64,000 nucleotides of DNA from Sclerotinia nivalis (GCA_029531795.1 JAPEIS010000001.1:4712001-4776000); one strand, 5' to 3'; positions 33,942 through 46,903 are shown, numbered from the stretch's first letter. The notes: a model not told the origin generated them from the sequence alone. Numbers and translations: made by a program.

Positions 33942-34820
33942 GTTGATGATAAATGTACATTTAATCCTGGCTCTGAATTGATTTTCTCCTGCAAAATAAG
34001 CGAATAGGCATAGCTAAGCATTGAGATGTTAAAGTTCTTTCCATTTCACTTTTCGCAGTTCGTTTAGATGGCCAGATATTTGTGGCCCAGGCAATTTTAG
34101 GCGTACGTAGGTTATGGACGTCCATAGCGGGTGGTATCATATGATATTTAATTGAAGAAAAAATTCATGAAGGCATTTCTGGTGATGGTGATATTCTTCT
34201 TTTCTGGGTGGCTAATTGTTACTTTGTAGCTACGCGATGAATGTTTTGTGGATGATGTTTTGGGTATACACTTTGAGTGAAGAACTACTAAGTAGGTAAA
34301 TTGAAATGTGCGAAGTGCTAGGGAGAGTTGGAGATCTATTTATAGAATATGGAGTATGGAGTATGTACTGATGGACGCGCTCCTGTGTACGGACTTGGGA
34401 GGTAAATCTGGATCCCAATGAAGACTTGAGGGTGGATAGGAGGAAATAAAAGTGGATAAAGTTTAATAGTGAGTTAATGGGAAACTGGTGATTGCTGAAT
34501 TAAGAGTGATGGGGGGGGGGGGTTAATCGTGTAGTTTTGTAGAATAGATTGGATAGTGTCAAAAGTTTTATGAGTGCAGATTTTATGTCATGTCAGTAAA
34601 CTAATGCTTGACTTTTAATCGTTTGTATTCTTCCGCCACACTCGCAAGTTCTGTGTTTAACAGATCATTCCACAACAATCCCGATGGTAAATCCTCTACC
34701 TGTTCTTCAAACTTCCACTGAAACTTCCATCTAAATCATCAGTAATCTCAAACTCTCTTCCTGCCTCTCCATCTTCCTTTCCTCCGCATCCTACTCCTTA
34801 CTCTCGCCCATCTCATCCAT
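33942..34820. other. Convergent spacer after SLA1
   Basis: Separates SLA1 (+) and the GST gene (-). Contains a short GGAGTATGGAGTATG repeat near 34349 and a run of about 13 G at 34511-34523. No gene supported. Confidence 0.5.
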
Positions 34821-35676
34821 TCAAGGCACTCCATTCCCTTCCCTCATTGCCTTTCCCAACTCCGATTGCGCAAGATCATCCGCATACCTCTGATAAATCG
34901 GCAAATAATATTCCGTCTCACTCAAACTCATCTGAATACTCTTTCTCTCCTCAATAGCCTCTACCCATTTCTCCCATCTGTCTCTCATATCGCCTAATTC
35001 CTCGATATGCAAACCGCCTTTGAAATAATCAAAGACCCAGATGCGCAGAGCCCAGGGTGCTAGGATAAAATCTACCAGACACGGGTCTCTCCCTGTGAAA
35101 TAGGGTCCGATGGGGTCCATTTCCTGGGTGAATTCATAGATGGAAGTGAGGAATCTAGTGCGGAGAGAGAGGAATTTGGGGTCTTCAGGGGAGAGAGGTT
35201 GATATTGAAGGAAGCGGTGGAAAGCGGGGATAATACGTGAAGTAGTGTGATCGATCCAAATTCTCAGACGAGCTCTCTCGAATGGTTCTCGAGTAAGTAG
35301 ACGGGGCCAATGGGATGGATATGCATCTTCAAGGAACTCGCAGATGATAGTGCTTTCATAGAGTGCTTTGCCTTCATATTCCAGAGTGGGAACCAAGCCA
35401 CGGGGATTGAGTTTGAGTAGAGAGGGCGGTTTGTGGTATGGGTTGACTTCTATGTATTGGAAGGGAATGTTTTTTTCTAGGAGGATGAGGAGGACGCGTT
35501 GGACGAAGGGACAAAACTGTTTTGGGTGAGTGAAAGAGCTTGTTTAGGATCTGGGGATTGTATACCCATCCAGCATATAGTTTGACTGGCTCTTCTTTAG
35601 AATGCTCCTTTACCATCTGAGCGGCGAAGCCAGTAGCATGGGGAAAGACATCTGCATCGGGGTGTGAATCCGTCAT
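34821..35676 (-). CDS. Omega-type glutathione S-transferase, 2 exons, 268 aa
   Basis: Start is ATG 35676 (MTDSHPDADVFPHATGF). Exons 35676-35566 and 35516-34821 sum to 269 codons; donor GTATAC, acceptor AAAACAG. The splice creates YAGWFCPFVQRVLLIL, where the cysteine sits where omega-class enzymes carry their catalytic Cys. The thioredoxin-like domain continues through NPRGLVPTLEYEG and LYESTIICEFLEDAYP (glutathione-binding strand and helix), followed by the all-helical C-terminal domain. Omega enzymes act as thioltransferases and dehydroascorbate or S-phenacylglutathione reductases more than as conjugators; the physiological substrate is unknown. It is divergently placed with the WW-domain gene. 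Confidence 0.9.
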
Positions 35677-36370
35677 GGTGAAGGGGTTGATCGATATGAA
35701 TTGGGATGTTGATTTTACAGAAGACAAATTGTTTATAGCAGAAAGGGAAGTTCTATTTACCTACATTAACTTACCTACTTGCTAGCTACCTAATTTCCTG
35801 ATAATGGTACTTACCTGTTCAAACCCAGAAGGTGTGGGTATAATCAACGATTATTTGTCATTTTGGTGATCATATTACGATGATGGGAAAGTTGATTTTC
35901 CATACAAATCGAGCCACACCTGATTTTTAAGCCACAGGTTTGAATGTGGGTTGTTATTGGCTGGGACTTTAAGACCCTTCAGATGTTATTTGGGCATAGA
36001 ATATTCCTCGTGAAGAAATACTCAAAGGCGTGGATGCATATGAAGGTAAGCAAAGTTAGGCATACATACAGTCATCGGAGAATATTCACATAAAATCTAG
36101 CATGTAATAAATAACCCTTATCATTTGAACAATTACCGACCAATTACTCCTTGTCCAGCTGAGAAAAGTAGTCATATTCACCTGTCAGATGTGTGGCTGA
36201 ATTCTTTATGAACGAATAGTGGCGGGGCTGTGCTAACCACCTTTTTGTCCAACATCCTCTCGCTATCTTTCTACAAAGATTCCTCAATTTTAATATCGAC
36301 TTTTACCTTCCTATCCATTTCCCAGAAAGAAATCTCGCGTCGCAAATCCACACAAACACCCGTTGTGAAA
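35677..36370. promoter_or_regulatory. Divergent promoter region (GST / WW protein)
   Basis: Upstream of both genes. Includes CTAGCTACCTA near 35782 (a motif recurring in other spacers of this window). No known stress element identified. Confidence 0.45.
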
Positions 36371-38016
36371 ATGACAGGACCGTCCACGTAACCACTCCTC
36401 TCCTCATCTCCAACTAATAAACTCAACCCCTCACTCAAAGAACAACCTACTAACAAACACCCTCAAACAGACCCGGCCAAGAAGGGCCTTCCTTCGCACC
36501 ACCACCCCTCCCCTCCGGCTGGATCGCCCAATGGGATGGCAACAGCAAGAAATATTATTTCGTGCAACTAACCACCGGTGCTTCGCAATGGGATACACCT
36601 ATCCACGCGGCACCGACAGGACCCACACCTCAAGCTACACCGCAGGGGACTGAACATCCTTATGGATTACCAGGGGAAAATCATGGAGGAGAACATGGAA
36701 ATAATATGCATGCGCACGCCCAACCTGCTGAGATGGGTGGTGATGGGACGAGGGGATTTGGAGGGGAGAATGCGGGGGGTGATGGGGAGAGGGGTATTGG
36801 GGTGAGTTTTAATTTTTTTTGGGTGTTTTTTCTTTCTATTTTGATTATTTTACTTTGCTGTGCGGAATACTAATCTCGATTATTGCAATAGTCATTCATT
36901 ACAAACCAATATCTGAAAAAACAAACCGGAGGAATCCTAGGTGGAAGTAATAGTTCTAGTCAAGGAAGCGGTTTGGGAAGTCTAGGTGGACTCGCAAGTT
37001 CATTCTTGGGAGGATCTTCAGGATCAAGTCATAACAATAATAATAATTCCCATTCAACAAGTGGTAGTGGTACATCGGGGATCGCGGGTGCTTTGGGTAG
37101 TTTATTAGGTGGTGGAAAGAAAACAGACAAACCGCCAGCACAGAATTCGAGTCATTCCGGTTCGCAGACTGGTCAACATGGTCAGGGTGGTGCTAGTGGA
37201 TTGATGGGAAGTTTGGGGGGAATTTTTGGACATCAAAGTCAACCTGTAGGTGATACTGTTCTGATAATTTCTCGTATTGTGCTAATATCTAAATAGCAGG
37301 GTGGAAACTTTGGATATTCGAACAACAGCAGCGCAAGCCAAGGAGGTTATTCCGGAGCAGCTCCTCCAAGCTCTTATCAGCCTGGCGGTGCAAGCCAGAA
37401 CTCATATAGCTCTCCAGCTCCCGCACAATCCTATGGCCAAGGACCTACACATACAACATCGTCACAGTCCTATTCCCAAGGACACACACCTGCTTATTCT
37501 CAAGGATCTACACATACACCATCATCACCGTCCTATTCTCAAGGACATCACCCTTCTTATTCTCAAGGATCTGCATCATCCCATCAATATGATCCACAAA
37601 ATCCATCTCATGGCATGCCACCAAAACAACAATATGGTGCTCCAGGTCAACAATCATCATATGGTGCTCCTCAACATCAGTCTACATTCGGAAATGCACC
37701 GCAGTCACAACATAATCAATACCCAGGACCTCCAGTCTATGGATCTGGTCCAAATTCTCCTGGCGGATACGGTGGGCCTCAACATCAACAACATCAAGGA
37801 CATACGCAACATCAACAGCACCAGCAACATCAATATGGTGGCCCGGCTGGTCCAGAGATGTCAGGGGGGGTGTACGGTGGCGGAGCTCCTCCTATACCAC
37901 ATGGAAGTCATCCTCATCATGGTCAACATCAACAACAACATGGCTCGCAAGGTGGTTCATCTGGTGGTTACCCTCCTCCTCCTTCCGGTGGTTATCCTGG
38001 CCAACCAGGATGGTAG
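36371..38016 (+). CDS. WW-domain protein with Gly/Gln/His-rich tail, 4 exons, 473 aa
   Basis: Exons 36371-36387 (17 nt), 36471-36801, 36892-37245 and 37297-38016 sum to 474 codons. The first intron has a perfect CTAAC branch. The WW domain is PSGWIAQWDGNSKKYYFVQ...TGASQWDTP (about residues 20-50). It is followed by a Gly/Ser-rich region with hydrophobic patches (GGLASSFLGG, GIAGALGSLLGGG, GLMGSLGGIFG) and then a low-complexity tail of YSQG, HQQHQ and GGYPPPPSGGYPG repeats. WW domains bind Pro-rich ligands. The tail resembles aggregation-prone or phase-separating fungal proteins, but the function is unknown. Two acceptors three bases apart (37296 and 37299) could give or omit one Gln. Confidence 0.85.
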
Positions 38017-38177
38017 TGCTTCAATCGTAGTATGATGGATCGAGTAAGCGAGTTAATAAATCCGGTGTGTTTGGGACGGTTGGGGCTTCTTCTTCTGATA
38101 GATCGATATCCTGTATATGCAAAAACCGCATGGCTTTTTGGAGAAAATACTCTTTATGAAATATGATAGCCTGCTAT

Positions 38178-39016
38178 TCATGAATTCTTCTTCTCACTCT
38201 TCAACTCATTAGTACCGATCGTGCACATCCAATCCATGACGTATTTGGAAGCATACCAGCTTCCGACAGCAAGTAAGATTACATATGCGATAGTTGGTAC
38301 TAATGATCTGGGAAGGACATTGAAGATGTAAGGGTCCAGAATAATGTCGATTAATATAGGTGGAACATTCTCCATAAGAGTTTGATTCATCGTATAATAA
38401 TCGGCAGCTGCATAAATCTGTAGGAATAATGTTGAAGATACATCATTTTTTTTATGCCTGTATTTAAAATCGGCATGGGAGATTTTGGGGATATAATCTT
38501 GAACATCATTGAATACAGGCTGACGAGTCTCTGAATATTGTGCAAGAGATGTAATTAAATCAGGGGTTTCGAAAACCGTTGTTAAATCATAAGTATTAAG
38601 ACGAAATGAAGTTGGATCCTGGATTGATTAAGATTCATTAGCAATGATCCAGATTTAAGTATTTAAACCTCGGGAAATATGGAATACGGGGAGGCGTATC
38701 ATACCGTAGCTGCCCAGCACACTCGCACTTCATATCGTTGTCCTTCTTCCAATCCCTGAAGAAGATACCATGTAGATTGACCATATTTTGTATTGGATGT
38801 AGGGAATTCGGCGTCGATGTGTGTTCGTAATGTGTGGTGTTGGGGTGAGAGGGCGGAGAGATGGAGGTCGGAAAGGGTTGGATGGCCCATGGGAATGTTC
38901 AGGGTGGAGGGACCAAGGAATATGGCTTTTTCGGTGTTTGCTGATGCGCGTTGAATTTGTGAGGTTAATAGGAGGAGAATTGATGTGATGGGGAGGAAGA
39001 TGGTGGTATATTGCAT
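38178..39016 (-). CDS. Small ER-type membrane protein, possibly Pga1-like, 2 exons, 250 aa
   Basis: Exons 39016-38705 and 38618-38178 sum to 251 codons (donor GTATGA, acceptor AATCCAG). The N-terminal signal (MQYTTIFLPITSILLLLTS) is followed by a lumenal domain with ship-like conservation typical of one fungal family (KAIFLGPSTLNIPMGHP, WYLLQGLEEGQRYEVRVCWAAT, TDPTSFRLNTYDL). A conserved block VPPILIDIILDPYIFNVLPRS then leads into one C-terminal transmembrane helix (LVPTIAYVILLAVGSWYAS) and a basic tail with KKNS. The topology fits Pga1, the partner of the second GPI mannosyltransferase in the ER, and I recall this family under that heading, but the assignment is tentative. Confidence 0.75.
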
Positions 39017-39541
39017 GTTGAAGTATTGTATAGAATAGTCCTGGTATAAAGGATTGATTGGGTTTGAATAGTTATGAATTTCCCACCCTATCTAAGGTAG
39101 CTAGCTACCTACTGCCTACCAAATTTCTTCTAGAAGGCTGGCTATTCCGAGGTGTTTCAAATTTACCAAAGGTTACCAGTCTCCATCTCCATATTTAATT
39201 CTTTTTATGTTAAATTGATTTTAAAATGGAGAAATTCTAGAAGCTTTGACTATAATTTCCTAATCCTTACTAATTTTTAAATCGCCAACGCGGTCACCCC
39301 TTTATTCTGTTGGATAAAAATCCCGTTGTTTATTTTTGATCCACTTTTCAAGAAGCGACGACTTTAATTCCTCAACACCCAGTCCCAGTCCCCCTGTGCT
39401 TTCTCATTCCCCACTATCATATCCTCCCAAAAAAGTAATCATATTTGACCAACATCTTGCAAGAGATTTCCTTGCTAAGATCATCTTTCTCTTCTACATA
39501 ATCTCAAATCACAACTACCTCTTCACCTATCTACTATCAAA
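39017..39541. promoter_or_regulatory. Divergent promoter, C/T-rich before alpha-tubulin
   Basis: Upstream of the Pga1-like gene (-) and of alpha-tubulin (+). A strong pyrimidine-rich stretch (about 39365-39430) precedes the tubulin start, a hallmark of highly expressed fungal genes. Confidence 0.55.
39095..39110. repeat. 16-bp perfect palindrome AGGTAGCTAGCTACCT
   Basis: Self-complementary, in the divergent promoter. It contains the CTACCT core that recurs in many spacers here. Confidence 0.95.
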
Positions 39542-41339
39542 ATGCGTGAAGTTATTAGCATCAACGGTAAGAATCCTTTCGACGCGTTTACACTATACAC
39601 CGCTATCACAAGGGGTTGTTTTTGTAAACAATACAATGTTGATGATGAAAGTATACTGATCTGTATTTCCTATAGTCGGTCAAGCCGGTTGTCAAATTGC
39701 AAACTCTTGCTGGGAGGTAAGTTCTCAAGTCAACAAAACTCATTATCGTATTGTCGTCGCTGCGGATATGGCTATGGAACTCGTATGACTGACATATGTT
39801 TCTCCCTTGCAGCTCTACTGTCTTGAGCATGGTATTCAGGTAAGCATATTCCACTCTGATAACAACCTTTCGAATACTCCTAAACCTTTACTGACACCGT
39901 CTCTTTACAGCCCGATGGATACTTGACCGAGGAACGTAAAGCCGCCGACCCCGACCAAGGCTTCAGCACCTTTTTCTCCGAAACCGGTATGCATACAAAT
40001 ACAACTTCAACATTATGATAAGTCAGGTTACTGACAGGATTTTGCAATAAAGGTCAAGGAAAATATGTCCCACGTACGATCTACTGTGATCTCGAGCCAA
40101 ATGTCGTCGATGAGGTCCGTACCGGTACATACCGTAACTTGTTCCACCCGGAACAAATGATCACAGGAAAGGAGGATGCCTCCAACAACTATGCCCGTGG
40201 TCACTACACTGTTGGCAAGGAGTTGATCGATCAGGTTTTGGATAAGGTTCGCCGGGTTGCCGATAACTGCTCTGGTCTCCAAGGTTTCCTCGTTTTCCAC
40301 TCTTTCGGTGGTGGAACTGGATCTGGTTTCGGTGCTCTCCTTATGGAGCGTTTGTCGGTCGATTTCGGAAAGAAAGTCAAGTTGGAGTTCTGTGTCTACC
40401 CAGCACCACAAACTGCTACCTCCGTCGTTGAACCATATAACTCTATCCTTACAACCCACACTACTCTTGAACATTCCGATTGTTCTTTCATGGTTGACAA
40501 TGAAGCTATCTACGACATCTGCAGAAAGAACCTTGGTCTTGAAAGACCTGACTACGTCAACTTGAACCGCTTGGTCGCCCAAGGTATGCTGTTTCTGGGA
40601 AATGGAAAGTTGTTTCTTGTGCTAATAATCTACAGTTGTTTCTTCCATCACCGCCTCCCTCCGATTCGACGGTTCCCTCAACGTTGATCTTAACGAGTTC
40701 CAAACCAACTTGGTTCCATATCCACGTATCCATTTCCCTCTCGTTGCCTACGCTCCAGTTGTCTCCGCCGCTAAGGCATCTCACGAGGCCAACTCCGTCC
40801 AAGAAATCTCCATGTCTTGCTTCGAGCCCAATAACCAGATGGTCAAGTGTGACCCACGCAACGGAAAATACATGGCTACTTGCTTGTTGTACCGTGGTGA
40901 CGTTGTAACAAATGATGTTCACGCTGCTGTGGCCACTCTTAAAACTAAGCGCACCATTCAATTTGTTGATTGGTGCCCAACTGGTTTCAAGATTGGTATC
41001 TGCTTCCAGCCACCTCAAACAGTTCCTAACGGTGATTTGGCTAAGGTTAACCGTGCCGTGTAAGTTCAATCCGCCCCTTTTTGAAAATACCTTGCTAACC
41101 CTTTTTGAAGATGCATGCTTTCAAACACAACTGCCATTGCCGAGGCGTGGTCCGCCCTTTCCCACAAATTCGATCTTATGTACTCCAAGCGTGCTTTCGT
41201 GCATTGGTATGTCGGTGAGGGTATGGAGGAAGGTGAATTCTCCGAGGCTCGTGAGGATCTTGCCGCTTTGGAGCGTGATTATGAAGAAGTTGCAACAGAC
41301 TCTCTTGAGGGTGATGAGGGTGCTGATGCGGAGTACTAA
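39542..41339 (+). CDS. Alpha-tubulin, 7 exons, 450 aa
   Basis: Exons 39542-39566 (25 nt), 39676-39716 (41), 39813-39839 (27), 39911-39986, 40053-40583, 40636-41059 and 41111-41339 sum to 451 codons, matching the usual alpha-tubulin length. Diagnostic features are [20 protein letters not shown], the GTP-binding tubulin signature GGGTGSG, the alpha-specific K40-region exon, catalytic E254 in the segment [12 protein letters not shown] (stimulates GTP hydrolysis on beta-tubulin), and an acidic tail ending EYtail-type ADAEY with a C-terminal Tyr. It forms microtubules with beta-tubulin. Introns crowd the 5' end, as is usual in ascomycete tubulin genes. Confidence 0.98.
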
Positions 41340-42374
41340 ATCATCTTCTTGTTTCATATGTTAATCTCCTACGAGGTCACATATTTGCGGAGCTTTATTT
41401 AGTACTTGATATGGTAGCGTGTGAGTTCTTGAGGCGTGTTTTAAAGCATGATCATGTTTCCCCAGCAAGCCCATAGAGTCATTCTTCCTTTCAACGAATT
41501 CACGAAGGAATTTCTCTTTTTTTAATCAGAATGCTTTTTTGTAATCCAAATACCACAAATCCTAGTAGTCAATACAGATAGCAATAAGAAAATATGGCGA
41601 AATGTGATTAATGAATGTAATTGGGGACTAAAAAATGGCACAAATTATATGTAGACTGAGAACACCCATTTTAAGGGGGACAACGAGAAGTCATCAAGCT
41701 ACCTAGCTGCATAAGCAATGTAATGTCTGTATGTCACACATTCAAGGCTAATGTATTATGTACCACAATAGCATAGCAGTACAAAAATAAGATTGGGCAA
41801 ATCGATCCGAGGATTTGACAGCAAAATGTGGCTCAAGTAAGTGGGATTCTATATAAAAGAATGTGAGTGGTTGGGTTTGTCCCATGATTGATTATCATTC
41901 ATTTATAGAAGCGAAAGGCGGAGAAATCGGTAATGGTAATATCATCTGCCTGCTAATTTATTGTGACCGGGCTTGCTTGTTCGTGGCTCTGTTCACGAAC
42001 CATAAACTACCTTGCTTAGGCCTGCTACCTCGCTTTATTAGTAACCTAATTTTAGTACCCATCATCATAACGTTACCCACGCTTTACATTGGACTTGGAA
42101 GAAACGAACAAACGAACGCCTTACTCCCACGTTTTTTTTCGATACAAGTTGGTAATTACGGAAGGAAAGGAAGCTACTTGCTTTTTTTGGTTTTATCTGT
42201 TTTACTTTGAATTATTCGAGATAGCGTCGTCTTCGATAGCTCCCTCTATCCCTCTATCCCTCTAGCATTATCGCAGCTTCGTTCGGCGGTTACGAAGCTT
42301 CCCTTTAGTTATTGTCGATTTCGCATTATTTGATTCTCGTCCTAGATATTCAGCAGAGCAAATATAAAACCAAC
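41340..42374. other. Spacer between alpha-tubulin and EDE1
   Basis: Tubulin 3' UTR and EDE1 promoter. (TCCCTCTA)x3 at 42241-42264 is a short pyrimidine repeat about 110 nt upstream of the EDE1 start. A frame at 41863-42210 lacks an ATG start and coding character. Confidence 0.5.
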
Positions 42375-45300
42375 ATGGCGGAAGATCCTAGTAAGTATAA
42401 ATTCATTTGAGGCTTCATGACTATCGCGGGTGTTACTAGCTATGCTATATTATACTATAGCTGCACGGGATCTGGTGAATGAGCAAATGCAGAAAATACT
42501 AACACTCTCTAGCGGCACCAGCCTTAAATTTAAGCCCGGAAGAAAAACGTGTCTTTGGGCAATTGTTTCGACAGGCGGATACGGAAAATATTGGGGTGGT
42601 GACGGGAGAAGTGGCTGTTAAATTCTTTGAGAAGACGAGATTGGAACCAAGGATTTTGGGGGAGGTGGGTTTGGGCTATTTCCTTTTGTTTTTGTTTGTT
42701 TTAGACGACGCAGCGCGTGGAGATGAGAGATTTGTATGCAATATGATACTGACTTTGGTTGTAGATATGGCAGATTGCAGACAAGGAGAATCGAGGACTT
42801 CTGACACCGGCGGGCTTTGGCATTGTACTACGACTGATTGGACATTATCAAGCTGGACGAGATCCTACCCCTGAATTAGCTTTGCGCCCCGGACCACTGC
42901 CAAAATTCGATGGAGGTTTAGGTGCTACCACTCCTACATTTCAACCTCCTCCTGGGCCGCCTCCCGCTGCTTTACAACCTCAACCAAGCGGATCCGGACC
43001 CATTCGGGTTCCCCCTCTTTCCGCTGAGAAGTCGACACAATATGCACAACTTTTTGAGAAATCGGGGGCTCAAGGAGGCATTCTCCCAGGTGAACAAGCT
43101 AAGCAGATATTCGAACGCGCAGGTTTACCGAACGAAATACTGGGTAGGATATGGAATTTGGCAGACACGGAACAACGAGGAGCTCTTACATCTACGGAGT
43201 TTGTGATTGCTATGCATCTACTGGCTTCTTTTAAATCCGGTCAACTTCGAGCTTTACCAAATATTCTTCCTGCAGGTCTTTATGAAGCTGCTGCACGGAG
43301 AGGGCCTCCTAACCGTCAATCTACTGGTAATAACATATCGGCGATTCCAAGACAATTCAGTGGCCAGCATGGAAGGGCCAATAGTCCTCTAAGCCGACCC
43401 GCATATGCTCAGCAAATGCCTCTGTCTGCCGGTGGTGAATGGGCTATCAGTCCTGTGGATAAGCAGAAATTTGATGGTATATATCATACCCTCGACAGAT
43501 CCGGCAAGGGATATATTACAGGAGATGAGGCCGTGCCATTCTTCTCGGAATCCAAACTCCCAGAGGAGGTTTTAGCACAAATTTGGGATCTTGCCGACAT
43601 AAATTCAGCTGGTCATTTGACCATTGATGAATTTGCTGTCGCCATGTACCTCATTCGACAACAGCGAGGTAAGAAGGACGGTCGAGATTCGTTACCCGCC
43701 ACTTTACCTCCAAATCTTATTCCGCCAAGCATGCGAAATCAAGTCAGACCGGCGCCCATGCCCACAGCTCCAGCTTTTGAATCTCATCCGCCAACAATGC
43801 CCAAGTCGGCTGCGGAGGACTTGTTTGGGCTGGATGCACTCTCATCACCACCTGCACCTGTTCAAGCATCACAAACAACTGGAGGTTCTGCATCTTTTGG
43901 TACGAACCGCCAATTAAATGCTGATCCTTTCGGAGTCAGTGCCCAACCTTTAGCACCAAGTTCGCCAGTTCAACAATCTCCCCAGCATACCGGATCTGTC
44001 TTTAAGCCTTTCGTTCCATCCTCCTCTTTCGGTAATACCCTCACCGCGCATTTCACGGGAGGATCTAACAATTCTGCTCCTTCTCGAGGCTTTTCTCAAC
44101 AACCATCTGTCAGTGAGGATCTTCTTGGTGATAACGACCCAGAAATTAGCAGCAAGTTAACTAGCGAGACTAGCGAGCTCGCGAATTTGTCTAACCAAGT
44201 TGGCACGTTATCGACACAGATGCAACAGGTACAGAGTCAGAGGAGTGCAACACAAAATGAATTAACCCAAGCCGATTCACAGAAGCAACAATTCGAGGCT
44301 CGTCTTGGTCAACTTCGAGCATTGTATGAGCAAGAAGTTAAAGATGTCCGAAGTTTAGAAGAGAGATTGACTGCTTCGCGTAATGAGACTAAGAAGCTTC
44401 AAACAGAAATGGCTATGCTTGAAGGGACTTACACGGATCTTCAAACACAACATCGACAAATTGTCACAGCATTGCAAGCAGATCAACAAGAAAATGCTAG
44501 TTTGAAAGAGCGAATGCGTGTGGTCAATGCAGAAATTACGCAATTAAAGCCAGCACTTGAGAAATTGAGATCAGATGCTCGTCAGCAGAAGGGTTTAGTT
44601 GCAATCAACAAGAAGCAATTAGCAACTAATGAAAGTGAACGGGATAAGTTGAAGAGTGAGGCCTCAGATTTGACCAAAAGTATTGAAGAGGATACCGCAG
44701 CTCTTGCAGCAGCAGCCAGGGCTCGTAGCCAAAGCCCTGTTCAGGCTAGAGCACAAAGTCCTGCTTCAGTTGCAAGTCCTGCGCCTTCTACCATGAGTGC
44801 CAATAACCCATTTTTCAAACGCCAAGCAACCGGTGGAAGTAATACTGATATGGGCTCTCCTTTTGCTGCTTCACCTGTGCAGCAAACTGATCGTTCATTC
44901 GAAAATGTATTTGGTCCAACATTTGGTTCTGCCCTACCACACCAAGAAACAGCAGCACCTCCTCTTTCGTTCAAACAAGATCTTCCAGCCCGACCACAAA
45001 CAAGCGGTGGCTTTTCTACGCCATCTATAACAGGTGAAGCACCTCCACCAATGCCTGCATCAAGACAAATTAGCTCAAGTTTCTTGCCATTTCCAACCCA
45101 CGATGATTCTGTAAGCTCATCGCGACAAGTTTCTGCACCCAACAGCAGATTCGGAGATAATTCAACTGGAGGTGAGAGTCCAACAAACTACATGGGAACC
45201 ACTCCTACAGGTTCTTCTACCACGAATCAAGCTGAACCAGTTGTAACAGCCAGAGCAGTCTCCCCTGATATTGATCGTCGCTCTACAGCTTCTCCTGCCA

Positions 45301-46903
45301 TCACCGAGTCAAAGGATAGCATTCCAGGAGCATTCCCAGGTGATGATAATTCCAACATTGTTGCTACCCCTACCGGTGGTACTACGTTAAGTGAACAGGT
45401 TGCTGCAGATCCATTTGCGACGACTAAGGAGCCAGTACGTTCTGGTACGGCAAAGGATGACTTTGATGCAGCCTTTGCTGGATTTGGTAATTCTAGCAAG
45501 GCCCCAGAGCGCTCAAATACAGGAAGCTCTGTTGAGCCTTCAGCGGCTACCGCAGCTCCATCAGGATTTGGTCAAGAGTTCCCTCCCATCTCGGAATTAG
45601 AGAATGATGACGAAAGTGATAGTGCTAGCGAGGGTGGATTTGGTGGTGGCGGTTTTGACGATGACTTTAACCCAGCTTCTCCTGCGCAGGTTAGGAAAGC
45701 CCCGGAGAGTCCTGTTCTTCCACACACTGCGGGTAGTACAAGCGGAGGTGCAAAGGAGTTCTTGAGTACACCAACTCCTGCTGCTACTGCTGGCGGTGAT
45801 CCTCCAACTCCTAATGCTCAAGCTTCACCACCTGCTTACGATAAAGCTGTTTCCCCAGCCGATCAAGCACACTCGGAGGTTCAGCAATATTCTGGACTTC
45901 TTCCATCTCGAGAAGTTCCATCTCCTGAACATTCTACATCTTCTGCTACGGCGGCGCCTCAAACATCCTCGCAACCAGCTCCATCTGCTAAAGTTCCTTT
46001 TGGCGATGACTTCGGTGACGAATTCGATGATCTTGAGGATGCAAAAGAAGGTGAAGCTGATGATGAGTTTGCCAATGCAGCTTCATCTATCCATGAATCA
46101 AGAAATGGTCTAGATGATTTTAATCCCATGTTCGATAGTCCTCCAGCATCTAAACATCAAGATCACTCTGGAAATTCTTTTGGTGGTGATGCTTCCGGAT
46201 TTGGAGATTTTACCTCGCCTCCAAAACCAACAACGGCTGGGCCAACAGCTGTAAATGATAATCATGATTGGGATGCAATTTTTGCCGGTCTTGATGGACC
46301 AGGGGGTGATGCAGGTGCTTCTGCGGCTCAGGGTAATGGTAATGGTACGACTTCGAATGATAACTCTATGGCTGGTAGGTACAGACTGTTTTCTTTTACT
46401 TCCGCTTTTACTCCTCAATCAGCACCTCTTCTTAAGGCGCTTCAATGTGGCGGTAGCCTTCATTCCTGGAATGGAAAGACTCATCCGTACTGATTGGTCG
46501 AACTCCAAAGACTAGCACGTTTGTATATGATGGAAATAATAGAAGAACTAACATATTACCTAGGGGGAGCTCCAACTGGGAGTGAGAGACCACAAGTCGG
46601 AAGAGCTCTGACTGAAGCCGGAGAACATGACGATCCGATTTTGAAAAATCTTACCGGGATGGGGTATAAGAGGAATGATGCTTTGGCTGCGTTAGAGAAA
46701 TATGATTATAATTTGGAGAGAGTGAGTTTTTCTTTGTTCTTTTTTTTTGTGAATTGTTGGGTTTGAGTTTGATGATTTCGCCATTTTAAATCCGGGGTGT
46801 GGATTCTGGGGCTATTGATTGTAGAGTCGTCTGTGAATTTGTGAAATCAAATACTAACTTTTGGGCGTGTTAGGCAGCCAACTTTTTAGCGAATCAATCT
46901 TGA
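42375..46903 (+). CDS. EDE1: Ede1-type endocytic scaffold (Eps15 homologue), 5 exons, 1321 aa
   Basis: Exons 42375-42390 (16 nt), 42513-42664, 42765-46374, 46564-46721 and 46874-46903 sum to 1322 codons. Three EH domains are visible: EH1 (about 8-80, SPEEKRVFGQLFRQAD...), EH2 (about 142-235, with WNLADTEQRGALTSTEF) and EH3 (about 282-375, with WDLADINSAGHLTIDEF). A Pro-rich linker and a long coiled coil (about 505-700, SELANLSNQVGTLSTQM...) follow, then a Ser/Thr/acid-rich region. A C-terminal UBA domain (DDPILKNLTGMGYKRNDALAALEKYDYNLERAANFL) is assembled by the last two introns. Role: early-arriving scaffold that clusters adaptors and cargo at endocytic sites and binds NPF motifs and ubiquitin. 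Confidence 0.96.

Noticed and set aside
37301..38035. 244-codon frame rich in His/Ile/Leu
   Set aside because: Shadow of the WW-domain gene's last exon in another frame; its start is not an ATG in a good context and the Gln/His-repeat DNA explains its openness.
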